A stretch of DNA of 64,000 bases from Mycobacterium sp. 1081908.1. GTDB taxonomy: Bacteria; Actinomycetota; Actinomycetes; Mycobacteriales; Mycobacteriaceae. Each line of letters begins with the position of its first letter. Positions within the stretch are counted from its first letter, which is position 1. The stretch spans positions 1 through 64,000 of the forward strand of contig NZ_LZLY01000158.1 of assembly GCF_001673535.1 (NCBI RefSeq), in the 5' to 3' direction. The notes below the pieces were generated by a model. It was not told where the DNA came from, ran no database searches, and saw only the letters and a program-made list of their open reading frames with translations. The position numbers and the translations under genes were made by a program. Below, piece after piece: positions 8,674 through 16,663 of the stretch.

Positions 8674-8708
8674 GTCACCGTCGCTTCATTGTAGACGTCG
8701 AGGGCTCG
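8674..8708 (-). repeat. Copy of the sequence upstream of gmd
   Basis: The 35 bases here match about 29 of 35 bases at 17737-17771, just upstream of gmd (shared core TAGACGTCGAGGGC versus TAGATGTCGAGGGC). With the fcl remnant next to it, this looks like the two ends of a former gmd-fcl operon whose middle was deleted. It may still act as a promoter/leader for the GT25-like gene. Confidence 0.6.
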
Positions 8709-8918
8709 GCGGCGGGTGGTTACCGTCGGTCGTCTTCGTGTGGAGCATGCTCATCATGATGACCGATAGCAAGCGATGGCCGGTCGCGGACAAGGACGGT
8801 GTCGGGGTCTACCCGCAGCTCGTGGATGCCGCGCAGCCTCACCTGTGCCGAGCCACGCTTGCAACCCTGATGTCGTTCGTATCGGCAAGTTGCCCGCGAG
8901 CATGTACGGTGTACCGCC
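8709..8918. other. Intergenic, no gene seen
   Basis: Between the divergent GT25-like and FkbM genes. I see no convincing ORF, hairpin or repeat here; a promoter for the FkbM gene is expected but I cannot place it. Confidence 0.4.
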
Positions 8919-9611
8919 ATGTTCATTGTTAGGCGAAGGCCGACCACCCTGTTCAACCGGCCCTGCTTCGCCCAGGATGGCGAAGATCAAGTCTTGACCA
9001 GCCTTTTGTTCCCAAGTGAAGAGAAAGGCTTCTACGTCGACGTGGGCGCCCACCATCCGATGCGTTTCTCTAATACATATTTGCTGTACCGCAAGGGCTG
9101 GCGGGGCGTGAACATAGACGCCGCGCCGGGCTCTATGCGCCTGTTCAGGAAGTACCGGCCGCGAGACATCAACATCGAATCCGGTGTCGGACTGGTCCCC
9201 GGCACCATCCCGTTCTACGTGTTCAGCGATCCCGCCGTGAATTCGTTCGACCAGGAACTCTCCAAATCCCGTGACGCCGAAGGCCCTCACCGAATCAAGG
9301 AAGTCGTTGACGTTCAGGTGTCGCCGCTCAGCGATCTGATACGCGACCACCTACCGCCGCCCGGCATGGACTATCCATCGGTTCTGAACGTCGATGTCGA
9401 GGGCCTTGACTTGGAAGTGCTGCAATCCAACGACTGGACAGCGTTCCGTCCACGGTACGTGCTGGCTGAGACGTTTAATTTGACGATCGACGAAGCGGTC
9501 GAATGCCCAGTCTCGGTGTTCATGGCGTCGGTGGGCTACCGATACATGGCGAAAACAGTGAACACGTCGTTCTATCAGGATAGCCAGGCGTCCCCGCCCA
9601 AGCCGTGGTGA
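8919..9611 (+). CDS. FkbM-family SAM-dependent methyltransferase
   Basis: A 230-aa protein with the FkbM layout: AQDGEDQVL, then KGFYVDVGAHHPMRFSNT (SAM-binding motif I), GWRGVNIDAAPGSM (acidic strand 2) and LNVDVEGLDLEVL (the conserved DVEG...L motif). FkbM enzymes O-methylate hydroxyls, often on sugars. It is a paralogue of the product of 12291-13004 and shares long identical stretches with it. It sits in an AT-richer patch and its ribosome site is poor, so the start is less certain than the gene. It probably methylates a LOS sugar. Confidence 0.82.
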   Translation: MFIVRRRPTTLFNRPCFAQDGEDQVLTSLLFPSEEKGFYVDVGAHHPMRFSNTYLLYRKGWRGVNIDAAPGSMRLFRKYRPRDINIESGVGLVPGTIPFYVFSDPAVNSFDQELSKSRDAEGPHRIKEVVDVQVSPLSDLIRDHLPPPGMDYPSVLNVDVEGLDLEVLQSNDWTAFRPRYVLAETFNLTIDEAVECPVSVFMASVGYRYMAKTVNTSFYQDSQASPPKPW

Positions 9612-10016
9612 GGTGGATAACGAAGTCATCAGCCTAAACTTCGTCTGAAGTGCCGCCGGCCGCGAATCGTTCTCACAGGCAACCCTGAGTTGCTTTGGGA
9701 CGCAGCGAAACGAGCCTGGCAAGCCCGCAAAGGCTCCCCCTGGCAGGCGTCGGCCGGACAGCTCCTCACAGCGGAAACCGATTGCTGAAGGGGCTTTGGG
9801 TGTGAAGGGTTAGAGCGGGGTGGACCCATCGACCTGCTCCACCGCGGCCAGCGCAAACCGGACAGCTACAACCGCAAACGCGCCGTCAGTGCTCCCAAAC
9901 TGCGAAGCGGGAGTGGGGCTTCCGCAACTGCCAGCTCATTTGATGCCAATCGCGCATGGAGCTCGCGCGCTTGCGGCAATATGGGCGGCGACCGTTCGGG
10001 ACACAAGGGGGTCATC
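9612..10016. other. 405-bp intergenic stretch
   Basis: Upstream of the UDP-glucose dehydrogenase gene. No intact gene is supported. A short open frame around 9630-9788 (containing GNPELLWDAAKRAW) lacks a start and may be a remnant. AAGGGGG at about 10003-10010 is the ribosome site of the next gene. Confidence 0.4.
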
Positions 10017-11333
10017 TTGAAGGTTTCGGTCATCGGATGTGGCTACGTTGGCCTCGTTACGGGCGCGTGCCTCGCCGACAGCGGCAACGACGTCGTCTGC
10101 GTGGATATCGATCAGGCCAAGATCGACCTGCTGCTCGCCGGAGGGGTGCCGATCTTCGAGCCCGGCCTGACGGAGCTGATCGCCCGGAACCGGGAGAGCG
10201 GGTTGATCGACTTCACGACCGACACGCGCCGCGGGGTCGAGCACGGCGACGTGATATTCATCGCCGTCGCGACGCCCATGAGCGAAACCGGCGAGGCCGA
10301 TCTCTCCTACGTCTATTCCGTGGCGGATGACATCGGGTCGTACCTGGATCGCTACAAGGTCGTGGTCGACAAGTCGACCGTCCCGGTCGGCACGTCCGAC
10401 GAGGTTCGAGCGATCATCGCCAAAAAGGCCAAGCACGAATTCGACATCGTCTCCAACCCCGAGTTCCTCAAAGAGGGCACCGCGATCGCCGACTTCATGA
10501 AGCCCGACCGCGTGGTGATCGGCGGCGACTCGAAACGCGCCCTCGAGATCATGCGCGAGGTCTACGAGCCGTATCTGCGCACCTTCAATCCCTTGATCAC
10601 CATGGACATCAGAAGCGCCGAGATGACCAAATACGCGGCCAACTGCTTCCTCGCGACCAAGATTTCGTTCATCAACGAGATCTCGAACCTGTGCGAGAAG
10701 GCCGGCGCCGACATTTCGGCAGTGCGGGAGGCGATCGGTGCGGACCGGCGCATTCGGTACGAATTCCTGTTTCCCGGGGTCGGCTACGGCGGCTCGTGCT
10801 TGCCGAAAGACGTTCGGGCGCTTATCCACACCGGCGCCAGCCTGGGCGCGGACATGGGCCTGCTGCGCGCGGTCGACGGCGTGAACCGCGGGCAAAAAGC
10901 CACCCTGGTCTCGAAAATCGTCGCCCATTTCGGCGGCCAGTCGCCGGCGACGAGCCTGGAGGGCCTGCGCTTCGCGCTCTGGGGCCTGAGCTTCAAGCCC
11001 CAGACCGACGACATGCGCGAGGCGCCGTCCATCGTGATCGCCAGCAAGCTGGTCGAACTCGGGGCGACCGTGCGCGCCTTCGACCCCGAAGCGACCGAGC
11101 AGGCAAAAAAGGCGCTCGGCGATTCGATCGAATACGCCGGCAACATGTACGAGGCCGCCGAGGACGCCGACGCGCTGCTGCTGGTCACCGAGTGGAAACA
11201 GTTCCAGCGGCCGTCGTGGCCGCGCCTCAAGTCGGTGATGCGAGGCTACGTCGTGTTCGACGGCCGCAACATCTACGACCCAAAGCGCCTGCGGGCCGAG
11301 GGCTTTGAGTACTACGGCATGGGCCGGAACTAA
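10017..11333 (+). CDS. UDP-glucose 6-dehydrogenase
   Basis: I choose TTG at 10017: AAGGGGG lies about 7 bases upstream and the protein then begins MKVSVIGCGYVGLVTGA, exactly the NAD-binding start of the family, giving 438 aa (usual length). Other family marks are VDKSTVPVGTSD, NPEFLKEGTAIADF, KYAANCFLATKISFINE and the catalytic cysteine motif GYGGSCLPKD, followed by the C-terminal domain WGLSFKPQTDDMREAPS. It oxidises UDP-glucose to UDP-glucuronate with two NAD+. The next gene, 16 bp downstream, would decarboxylate that product, so together they make UDP-xylose for the LOS glycan. Confidence 0.93.
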   Translation: MKVSVIGCGYVGLVTGACLADSGNDVVCVDIDQAKIDLLLAGGVPIFEPGLTELIARNRESGLIDFTTDTRRGVEHGDVIFIAVATPMSETGEADLSYVYSVADDIGSYLDRYKVVVDKSTVPVGTSDEVRAIIAKKAKHEFDIVSNPEFLKEGTAIADFMKPDRVVIGGDSKRALEIMREVYEPYLRTFNPLITMDIRSAEMTKYAANCFLATKISFINEISNLCEKAGADISAVREAIGADRRIRYEFLFPGVGYGGSCLPKDVRALIHTGASLGADMGLLRAVDGVNRGQKATLVSKIVAHFGGQSPATSLEGLRFALWGLSFKPQTDDMREAPSIVIASKLVELGATVRAFDPEATEQAKKALGDSIEYAGNMYEAAEDADALLLVTEWKQFQRPSWPRLKSVMRGYVVFDGRNIYDPKRLRAEGFEYYGMGRN

Positions 11334-11349
11334 AAACTTAGGAGGATCG

Positions 11350-12306
11350 ATGAGAGCCCTCGTCGCCGGCGCCGCCGGCTTCCTGGGATCCCACCTCTGT
11401 GATCGTCTTCGCCGCGACGGCTTCGAAGTTCTCGGGCTGGACAGCTTCGCCACGGGCACGCGCGAGAACATCAGGCACCTCGAGGATGACCCGGGCTTCG
11501 ATTTCTTCGAGCACGACATCACCCGGCCGCTAGACGCGAGGGCGGCGGGCGCCCTGGATGTCATCTTCAACATGGCCTGCCCCGCATCGCCGCTCACCTA
11601 CCAGCGCGACCCCCTCTTCACCCTCGAGACCAACTACGTCGGGGTGCGCAACCTGCTCGAACTGGCGCGCGGGAAGGGCGCGACGATGCTCCAGTCCTCG
11701 ACCAGCGAGGTCTACGGGGACCCGATGATCCATCCCCAGCCCGAGGGTTACTGGGGCAACGTCAACTGCTTCGGCGTACGCAGCTGCTACGAAGAGGGCA
11801 AGCGGGTCGCGGAGACGCTGATGCTCGAGTACGCGCGTTGCTACGGCGTACGAATCAAGGTCGTCCGCATCTTCAACACCTACGGCCCGCGGATGGATCC
11901 CGAAGACGGCCGGATCATCTCCACCTTCATCGTCCAGGCGCTCCGGGGCGAACCGATCACGATTTTCGGCGACGGCACCCAGACCCGTTGCTTCTGCTAC
12001 GTCGACGACCTGGTGGACGGGCTGGTGCGAATGGCAGCGAGCGACCCCTCGTTCACCGGGCCGGTCAACCTCGGCAGTCCGGCCGAACTCACCGTGCTGG
12101 AGGTCGCGAGCATCATCAAGGAGATGACCGGATCCGCCTCGGAGACCGTGTTTCTGGCCGTGCGGCCGGACGACCCGCGCAGGCGCAAGCCGGACATCGG
12201 CCTGGCCGAGTCCAGGCTCGGCTGGCGTCCACGATTCTCGTTCGAACAGGGGGGCGCGCGGACGATCGAGTTTTTCAAGGGCGCGTTGGGCTACTCCTCG
12301 AGCTGA
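11350..12306 (+). CDS. UDP-glucuronate decarboxylase (UDP-xylose synthase)
   Basis: The ATG at 11350 follows GGAGGATCG, an excellent ribosome site, and gives 318 aa. The protein has GAAGFLGSHL, then the UXS signature ACPASPLTYQRDPLFTLETN, STSEVYGDP, HPQPEGYWGNVN, the catalytic CYEEGKR (Tyr-x3-Lys) and GDGTQTRCFCYVDDLV. This conserved string is specific enough to name the enzyme. It converts UDP-glucuronate, supplied by the gene just upstream, to UDP-xylose; xylose is a known LOS component in M. kansasii and M. marinum. Its last 16 bp overlap the end of the convergent FkbM gene. Confidence 0.92.
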   Translation: MRALVAGAAGFLGSHLCDRLRRDGFEVLGLDSFATGTRENIRHLEDDPGFDFFEHDITRPLDARAAGALDVIFNMACPASPLTYQRDPLFTLETNYVGVRNLLELARGKGATMLQSSTSEVYGDPMIHPQPEGYWGNVNCFGVRSCYEEGKRVAETLMLEYARCYGVRIKVVRIFNTYGPRMDPEDGRIISTFIVQALRGEPITIFGDGTQTRCFCYVDDLVDGLVRMAASDPSFTGPVNLGSPAELTVLEVASIIKEMTGSASETVFLAVRPDDPRRRKPDIGLAESRLGWRPRFSFEQGGARTIEFFKGALGYSSS

Positions 12307-13004
12307 TAGAACACCGTGTTGGCGGTCTTCGCGATAACGTCGTATCCGACGGATGCCATGAAGGACGACACGGGTCCCTGGATCGCCTCCTCCATGGTCA
12401 TGCCGACGGATTCCGCGAGGACATAGGTCGGTCGAAAGGTCGACCAATCGTTGGATTTGAGGGCCTCTAGGTCCCGGCCTTCGACGTCGACCGTCAAGAA
12501 GGACGGCATATTTTCGCTGGGCAGGCGACCGCGCAGCGCTTCGCTGAGCGGCGACACGCGAACATCGATGACCTTCGTGATCTTCCAAGGGGCGACATTG
12601 CGGCTCTCCGCCAGCTCTCGATCGAACGAATTGAGTGCCGGCTCGTTGAACACGTAAAACGGAATCGTGGCCGTCTCAAGCCCGATGCCGGCCTCGATGT
12701 TCGTATCACGCGATCGATACTTGTCGAACAGACGCATGGAGCCGGGCATGGCGTCGATGTTCACACCGCGCCATCCGCGGCGGTAGAACAGGAAGGTGTT
12801 GGAGAACCGGATTGGGTGGTGGGCGCCGACATCGACGTAAAAGCCCTTCGGCGCCGACGCCAACAGTCTGTCGAGGATCCGGTCCTCGCCTTCCTGGGAG
12901 TAGGAGCGCACACCCTTGGCCAAGCTCGCCTTGTCCACCCTGTCGCGTATCGCCGTTATCGACGAACGCAATGGCCGCCTCAGTGATCCAAATTTGTCTG
13001 TCAT
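12291..13004 (-). CDS. FkbM-family SAM-dependent methyltransferase (paralogue)
   Basis: 237 aa with ATG at 13004. YSQEGEDRILDRLL, KGFYVDVGAHHPIRFSNT, GWRGVNIDAMPGSM and LTVDVEGRDLEAL are the FkbM motifs. It is clearly paralogous to the product of 8919-9611, including the C-terminal SFMASVGY block and ANTVFYQ. The two copies flank the ugd-uxs pair in opposite orientation. Its C-terminal codons overlap the convergent UDP-xylose synthase gene by 16 bp. Likely a sugar O-methyltransferase; acceptor unknown. Confidence 0.82.
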   Translation of the reverse strand: MTDKFGSLRRPLRSSITAIRDRVDKASLAKGVRSYSQEGEDRILDRLLASAPKGFYVDVGAHHPIRFSNTFLFYRRGWRGVNIDAMPGSMRLFDKYRSRDTNIEAGIGLETATIPFYVFNEPALNSFDRELAESRNVAPWKITKVIDVRVSPLSEALRGRLPSENMPSFLTVDVEGRDLEALKSNDWSTFRPTYVLAESVGMTMEEAIQGPVSSFMASVGYDVIAKTANTVFYQLEE

Positions 13005-13260
13005 GGTGCGTCGGAGCCTACCGGGGACATCCCTGACAACGGGGTTCTGCCGGTGGCGTCAGGTTTCTTGCGCCGGTCCACGCTTGCGGCCGCAGGGATC
13101 TTGTGAGCGGCTGGGCTTTCCAGTTGGTAAGCAACGTGCGGTCTTGACGGCCTCTCGGCGACCTCTATAGGGTCAGCACGCATTTCGAGGAAAAGGGCCT
13201 CTTGGGGGCATTAATCCGCATTTCGCTGACTCTCCTCAGAGTAGCGGCAAGGATGGGACA

Positions 13261-14208
13261 GTGACGACGATCCCGGTTATCTTCATCATCTTCAACAGGC
13301 CGGACACCACTAGGCAGGTCTTCGAGACGATCAGGGCCGCGAAGCCGAGGACGCTCCTCGTGATCGCCGACGGCCCCCGGGCGGATCGACCTGGAGAGGC
13401 TGCAAAGTGCGCCGCGACGCGCGCGATCATCGACGCAGTCGACTGGGACTGCGAGGTCCACCGCAATTTCTCGGAGACCAACATGGGCTGCGGCCGCCGG
13501 GTCTCCTCCGGCCTAACCTGGGCCTTCGAGCTCGTCGAGAGGGCGATCATCGTCGAGGACGACTGCGTGCCCTCCGCCTCATTTTTCGAATACTGCGCCG
13601 AGTTGCTCGATCGCTACGAGAGTGACGAGCGCGTGATGATGATCTCCGGAAACAACCATCTGTTCGGACGCGCCGGGACGGCGGAGAGCTATTACTTCAC
13701 GCGGTATTCGCATCTGTGGGGTTGGGCCACCTGGAGGCGAGCTTGGGCGAAATACGACCCCAACATGACGAACTGGCCCGAAATCAGGGACAGGAAGCTC
13801 TTCGACCAGTACTTCCAGGATAAGAGCGAGCGCTACCACTGGGAGTGCGCCTTCCAAAGCTTTTACGACGGCAACGTCGATACATGGGACTACCCATGGG
13901 TTTACAGCATCTGGGCGAACTCGGGCCTCTGCGTTGCTCCCGCCCGGAACCTGGTACGGAACATTGGATTTCACGCTGAGGCTACGCATTCACAAGGGGA
14001 CAGTATCTATTCTTCGCTCGACGCCGCGGAGCTGGAGCTGCCGTTGAGCCACCCGGCGACCGTGATGGCGAGCTCTGACATGGACGGGCTCGAGGCAAGG
14101 ATCCGGGCGGCCGCTCATTCGGCGGCCTTGCGGCATCCCCTGAATAACGCCGCTTCGGCGCTCAAGCTGCTAGTCCGGAGGGCGACGCCGCGGGGCCGGG
14201 ATCACTGA
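13261..14208 (+). CDS. GT-A fold glycosyltransferase (hemolysin/HlpA-like, GT2-related)
   Basis: GTG at 13261 with AAGGATGGG upstream; 315 aa. The N-terminus PVIFIIFNRPDTTRQVFETI and LLVIADGPR start a GT-A domain of the small family annotated as nucleotide-diphospho-sugar transferases. RAIIVEDDCVPSASFFEYC carries the acidic DxD-like metal site (EDD). WGWATWRRAWAKYD and the later WDYPWVYSIW are typical of the same family. It stands alone on the plus strand, with a 256-bp upstream gap facing the FkbM gene. It resembles M. tuberculosis Rv1518 in type and size. A LOS glycosyltransferase role is inferred from location. Confidence 0.72.
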   Translation: MTTIPVIFIIFNRPDTTRQVFETIRAAKPRTLLVIADGPRADRPGEAAKCAATRAIIDAVDWDCEVHRNFSETNMGCGRRVSSGLTWAFELVERAIIVEDDCVPSASFFEYCAELLDRYESDERVMMISGNNHLFGRAGTAESYYFTRYSHLWGWATWRRAWAKYDPNMTNWPEIRDRKLFDQYFQDKSERYHWECAFQSFYDGNVDTWDYPWVYSIWANSGLCVAPARNLVRNIGFHAEATHSQGDSIYSSLDAAELELPLSHPATVMASSDMDGLEARIRAAAHSAALRHPLNNAASALKLLVRRATPRGRDH

Positions 14209-14229
14209 GCCGTTCGTAGCGCGAATACG

Positions 14230-14961
14230 TCAGCGGCCGACGGCTTTTCGCCGCGAGGGCAGCTTTCGGCGAATCATCTCCTTGGCCGATGCCCCGATGA
14301 ACCGCGGCAGCAGCTTCTTGAACTCCTCGTCCTCCCGCTTGCTGAGCCCGGACATGTCGTTGTAGTCGGCGACGACGACGTCCATGTACCGGGTGACCAG
14401 CGCCGGGTTGGAGAAGCAGCGGATGTTGAAGTCCCAGTCGGCCCACAGCGGGTAGCGCAGGTTGTACGGCCCGATGCCGGCGAAGAGTTCGCGGCGGTAG
14501 AAGATCGCCTGGTGGCAGATGTTCTGCTCGAACAGCAGCCGATCGAGGTCGAAGGCGCCGGCGTAGCGCGACGACTTCGAGCGCAGCATCACGTCGCCGT
14601 AGACCAGGTCGCTGGGCTCGTGGTCGCCGATGAACGCGGCCACCTTGGCCAGGGTGTCCACCGCGTAGAGGCTGTCGTCGGCGCCCAGGAAGAGCAACCA
14701 CCCCCCCGAGGCCAGCTCGACGCCGTAGTTCATCGCATCGTAGGCGCCCCGATCGGGACCGCTGTGAATGACCAGGCGCCCGCCCAGGGCCGGGGCGTAG
14801 CCGCTCGCGATGTCGGGAGTTCCGTCCGTCGACCCGCCGTCGACCAGGACCAGCTCGTAGTCGTCGCAGGTCTGGCCGGTGATGCTGTCGAGGCATGCGG
14901 GCAGGGTGGTCGCCACGTTGAAGGTGGGGACGATGATCGAAAACTGATGTGCGGCAGGCAT
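14230..14961 (-). CDS. GT2 family glycosyltransferase (Rv1514c-like)
   Basis: ATG at 14961, 243 aa. FSIIVPTFNVATTLPACLDSI opens the GT-A domain; LVLVDGGSTDGT and FLGADDSLY (acidic DxD region) are the nucleotide-sugar and metal-binding motifs, and WADWDFNIRCF fits the acceptor-side acidic motif. It starts 5 bp after the FkbM gene on the same strand, making it the fourth gene of gmd-fcl-fkbM-GT2. By sequence type it corresponds to Rv1514c of M. tuberculosis. It probably transfers fucose or another sugar in the cell-surface glycan. Confidence 0.85.
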   Translation of the reverse strand: MPAAHQFSIIVPTFNVATTLPACLDSITGQTCDDYELVLVDGGSTDGTPDIASGYAPALGGRLVIHSGPDRGAYDAMNYGVELASGGWLLFLGADDSLYAVDTLAKVAAFIGDHEPSDLVYGDVMLRSKSSRYAGAFDLDRLLFEQNICHQAIFYRRELFAGIGPYNLRYPLWADWDFNIRCFSNPALVTRYMDVVVADYNDMSGLSKREDEEFKKLLPRFIGASAKEMIRRKLPSRRKAVGR

Positions 14962-14966
14962 TCCGA

Positions 14967-15698
14967 TCAGTCTTTCGCCCGGAAGAAGATGCCGTCGGCC
15001 TGCAACGTTCGGCCGTTGCGCATGTCGGTGAAGCAGGGTGACAACCCGGTCAGTGTGAAGCCCAACGAATAGGCGATGTCGAGGGCCTCGCGGATGAGCA
15101 ACCCGCCCTCGTACAGGGGCAGGAAGGACAGCTCCAGTTGCATGCCCACGCAGCGGTCCCGCACCGTCGACTCGGCACCGGCGAGCACCTGCTTCTCGAA
15201 CCCCTGCACGTCGATCTTCAGGAAAACCGCCTCCGATCCCCGCAGGAGCTCCGGCGCGAGTGAATCCAGTCGGTGCACTGGGACATCTTCGGTGCCAACG
15301 TAATTCGCCGGAGGGAAGGCGTCCTGATGGCTTTTCAGCATCGGCAACACCGAGCTGCTCTCGCCGGCGTTGCCCGCGACATTGATCGAGATGGTGCCGT
15401 CGGCGTCACCCAGCGCGCAGCGCCGGCACTCCCAGCGCGGATCGGTCTGTGTTTTCCCCTCCAACACCGAAAACGGCCCGGCCAACGGTTCGAAGGAAAC
15501 CATGCGGCCCTCGAAGCCCGCCGCACGGAGACCGGCGGCGTATTGCCCCGAGTTGGCACCGACGTCGAGAACGACGTCCACGCGCTGCGCCTCGAGCTGA
15601 TGCATGAAATTTCGCTTCCAGTCCAGTTCGGGGTGGTAGCGCGACACCTCGATGCCGGCGCGACGCACGATGTCGCGAGCACGCTGCGAAAGCTTCAT
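14967..15698 (-). CDS. FkbM-family methyltransferase (Rv1513-like)
   Basis: The ATG at 15698 overlaps the end of the GDP-fucose synthase gene by 4 bp (ATGA), so the longer frame upstream is rejected. 243 aa. DVVLDVGANSGQYAAGLR is SAM motif I, MVSFEPLAGPFSVL the next strand, and FLKIDVQGFEKQVLAGA the conserved FkbM acidic motif. It is only distantly related to the two FkbM paralogues nearby. Translational coupling with GDP-fucose synthesis suggests it O-methylates fucose (or a sugar near it) in the LOS; the equivalent M. tuberculosis gene is Rv1513, also 243 aa as I remember it. Confidence 0.85.
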   Translation of the reverse strand: MKLSQRARDIVRRAGIEVSRYHPELDWKRNFMHQLEAQRVDVVLDVGANSGQYAAGLRAAGFEGRMVSFEPLAGPFSVLEGKTQTDPRWECRRCALGDADGTISINVAGNAGESSSVLPMLKSHQDAFPPANYVGTEDVPVHRLDSLAPELLRGSEAVFLKIDVQGFEKQVLAGAESTVRDRCVGMQLELSFLPLYEGGLLIREALDIAYSLGFTLTGLSPCFTDMRNGRTLQADGIFFRAKD

Positions 15699-16663
15699 TT
15701 CCTTACCGTGGCGGCGTTCTCGCGATACCACGCGACGGTTGCCTCGATGCCGTCGCGCAGCGCGATGGTGGGCCGCCATCCCGTGTCCCGCAACACCGAA
15801 ACGTCGAGCAGTTTGCGCGGTGTGCCGTCGGGCTTGGTTGGGTCCCAGCGGGTTTCGCCGGTGTAACCCACCGCGGCGGCGACCATGCCGGCGATCTCGC
15901 TGATGGTGTGGTCCACGCCGGTGCCCACGTTCACCTGAGTCGGCCCGTCGAAGTGTTCCAGCAGGTACAGACACGCGCTCGCCAGGTCGTCGACGTGCAG
16001 CAACTCGCGCCGTGGAGTGCCCGTACCCCAGTTCGTCACCTCCGGTGCGCCGCTGGCTTTGGCCTCTTCATACCTCTGGATCAGCGCCGGGAGCAGATGC
16101 GAGCCGGACGGGGAGAAGTTGTCACTCGGCCCGTACAGGTTGGTGGGCATCGCCGAGATCCACGGCAGGCCGTATTGGCGCCGGACCGCCTGCACCTGAA
16201 GGATGCCGGCGATCTTGGCGATCGCGTAGGCGTCGTTCGTCGGCTCCAGCGGACCGGTGAGCAGGGCGCTCTCGGTGATGGGCTGCGGGCTGTATTTCGG
16301 GTAGATGCAAGAGGACCCGAGGAACAGCAGCCGGGGCACGCGCGCCGCCACGGCGGCGTCGAGCAGGTTCACCTGAATCTGCAGGTTTTCCGACAGGAAG
16401 TCGGCGGGGTAGGTGCTGTTGGCCATGATGCCGCCGACCCTGGCCGCGGCGTCGATGACGACCTGGGGCCGCGACTGGTGGATGAAGTCGAAGGTCGCGG
16501 CGCGATCGGTCAGGTCGAGTTCGGCACGGGATCGCACCAGGAGATTGGTGAACCCCGCCGCCTGAAAATTGCGTAACAGGGCCGACCCGACCAGCCCGCG
16601 GTGCCCGGCGATGTACACCGGAGCCGTGCGGTCGAGCTCGCCGATTTGCGCGTCCGCGCTCAT
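15695..16663 (-). CDS. epiA: GDP-L-fucose synthase (epimerase/reductase)
   Basis: I start at the ATG at 16663, which overlaps the gmd stop as ATGA and gives 322 aa, the normal length; an in-frame start at 16711 would lie within gmd. VYIAGHRGLVGSALLRNF is the NADPH-binding motif with the family's AGHRGLVGSA signature; SSCIYPKYSPQPITE and YAIAKIAG (Tyr-x3-Lys) are catalytic. TNLYGPSDNFSPSGSHLLPAL is also diagnostic. It epimerises and reduces GDP-4-keto-6-deoxymannose to GDP-L-fucose, directly using the product of gmd. A truncated second copy lies at 8470-8595. Symbol as used for M. tuberculosis Rv1512; fcl in other bacteria. Confidence 0.94.
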   Translation of the reverse strand: MSADAQIGELDRTAPVYIAGHRGLVGSALLRNFQAAGFTNLLVRSRAELDLTDRAATFDFIHQSRPQVVIDAAARVGGIMANSTYPADFLSENLQIQVNLLDAAVAARVPRLLFLGSSCIYPKYSPQPITESALLTGPLEPTNDAYAIAKIAGILQVQAVRRQYGLPWISAMPTNLYGPSDNFSPSGSHLLPALIQRYEEAKASGAPEVTNWGTGTPRRELLHVDDLASACLYLLEHFDGPTQVNVGTGVDHTISEIAGMVAAAVGYTGETRWDPTKPDGTPRKLLDVSVLRDTGWRPTIALRDGIEATVAWYRENAATVRK

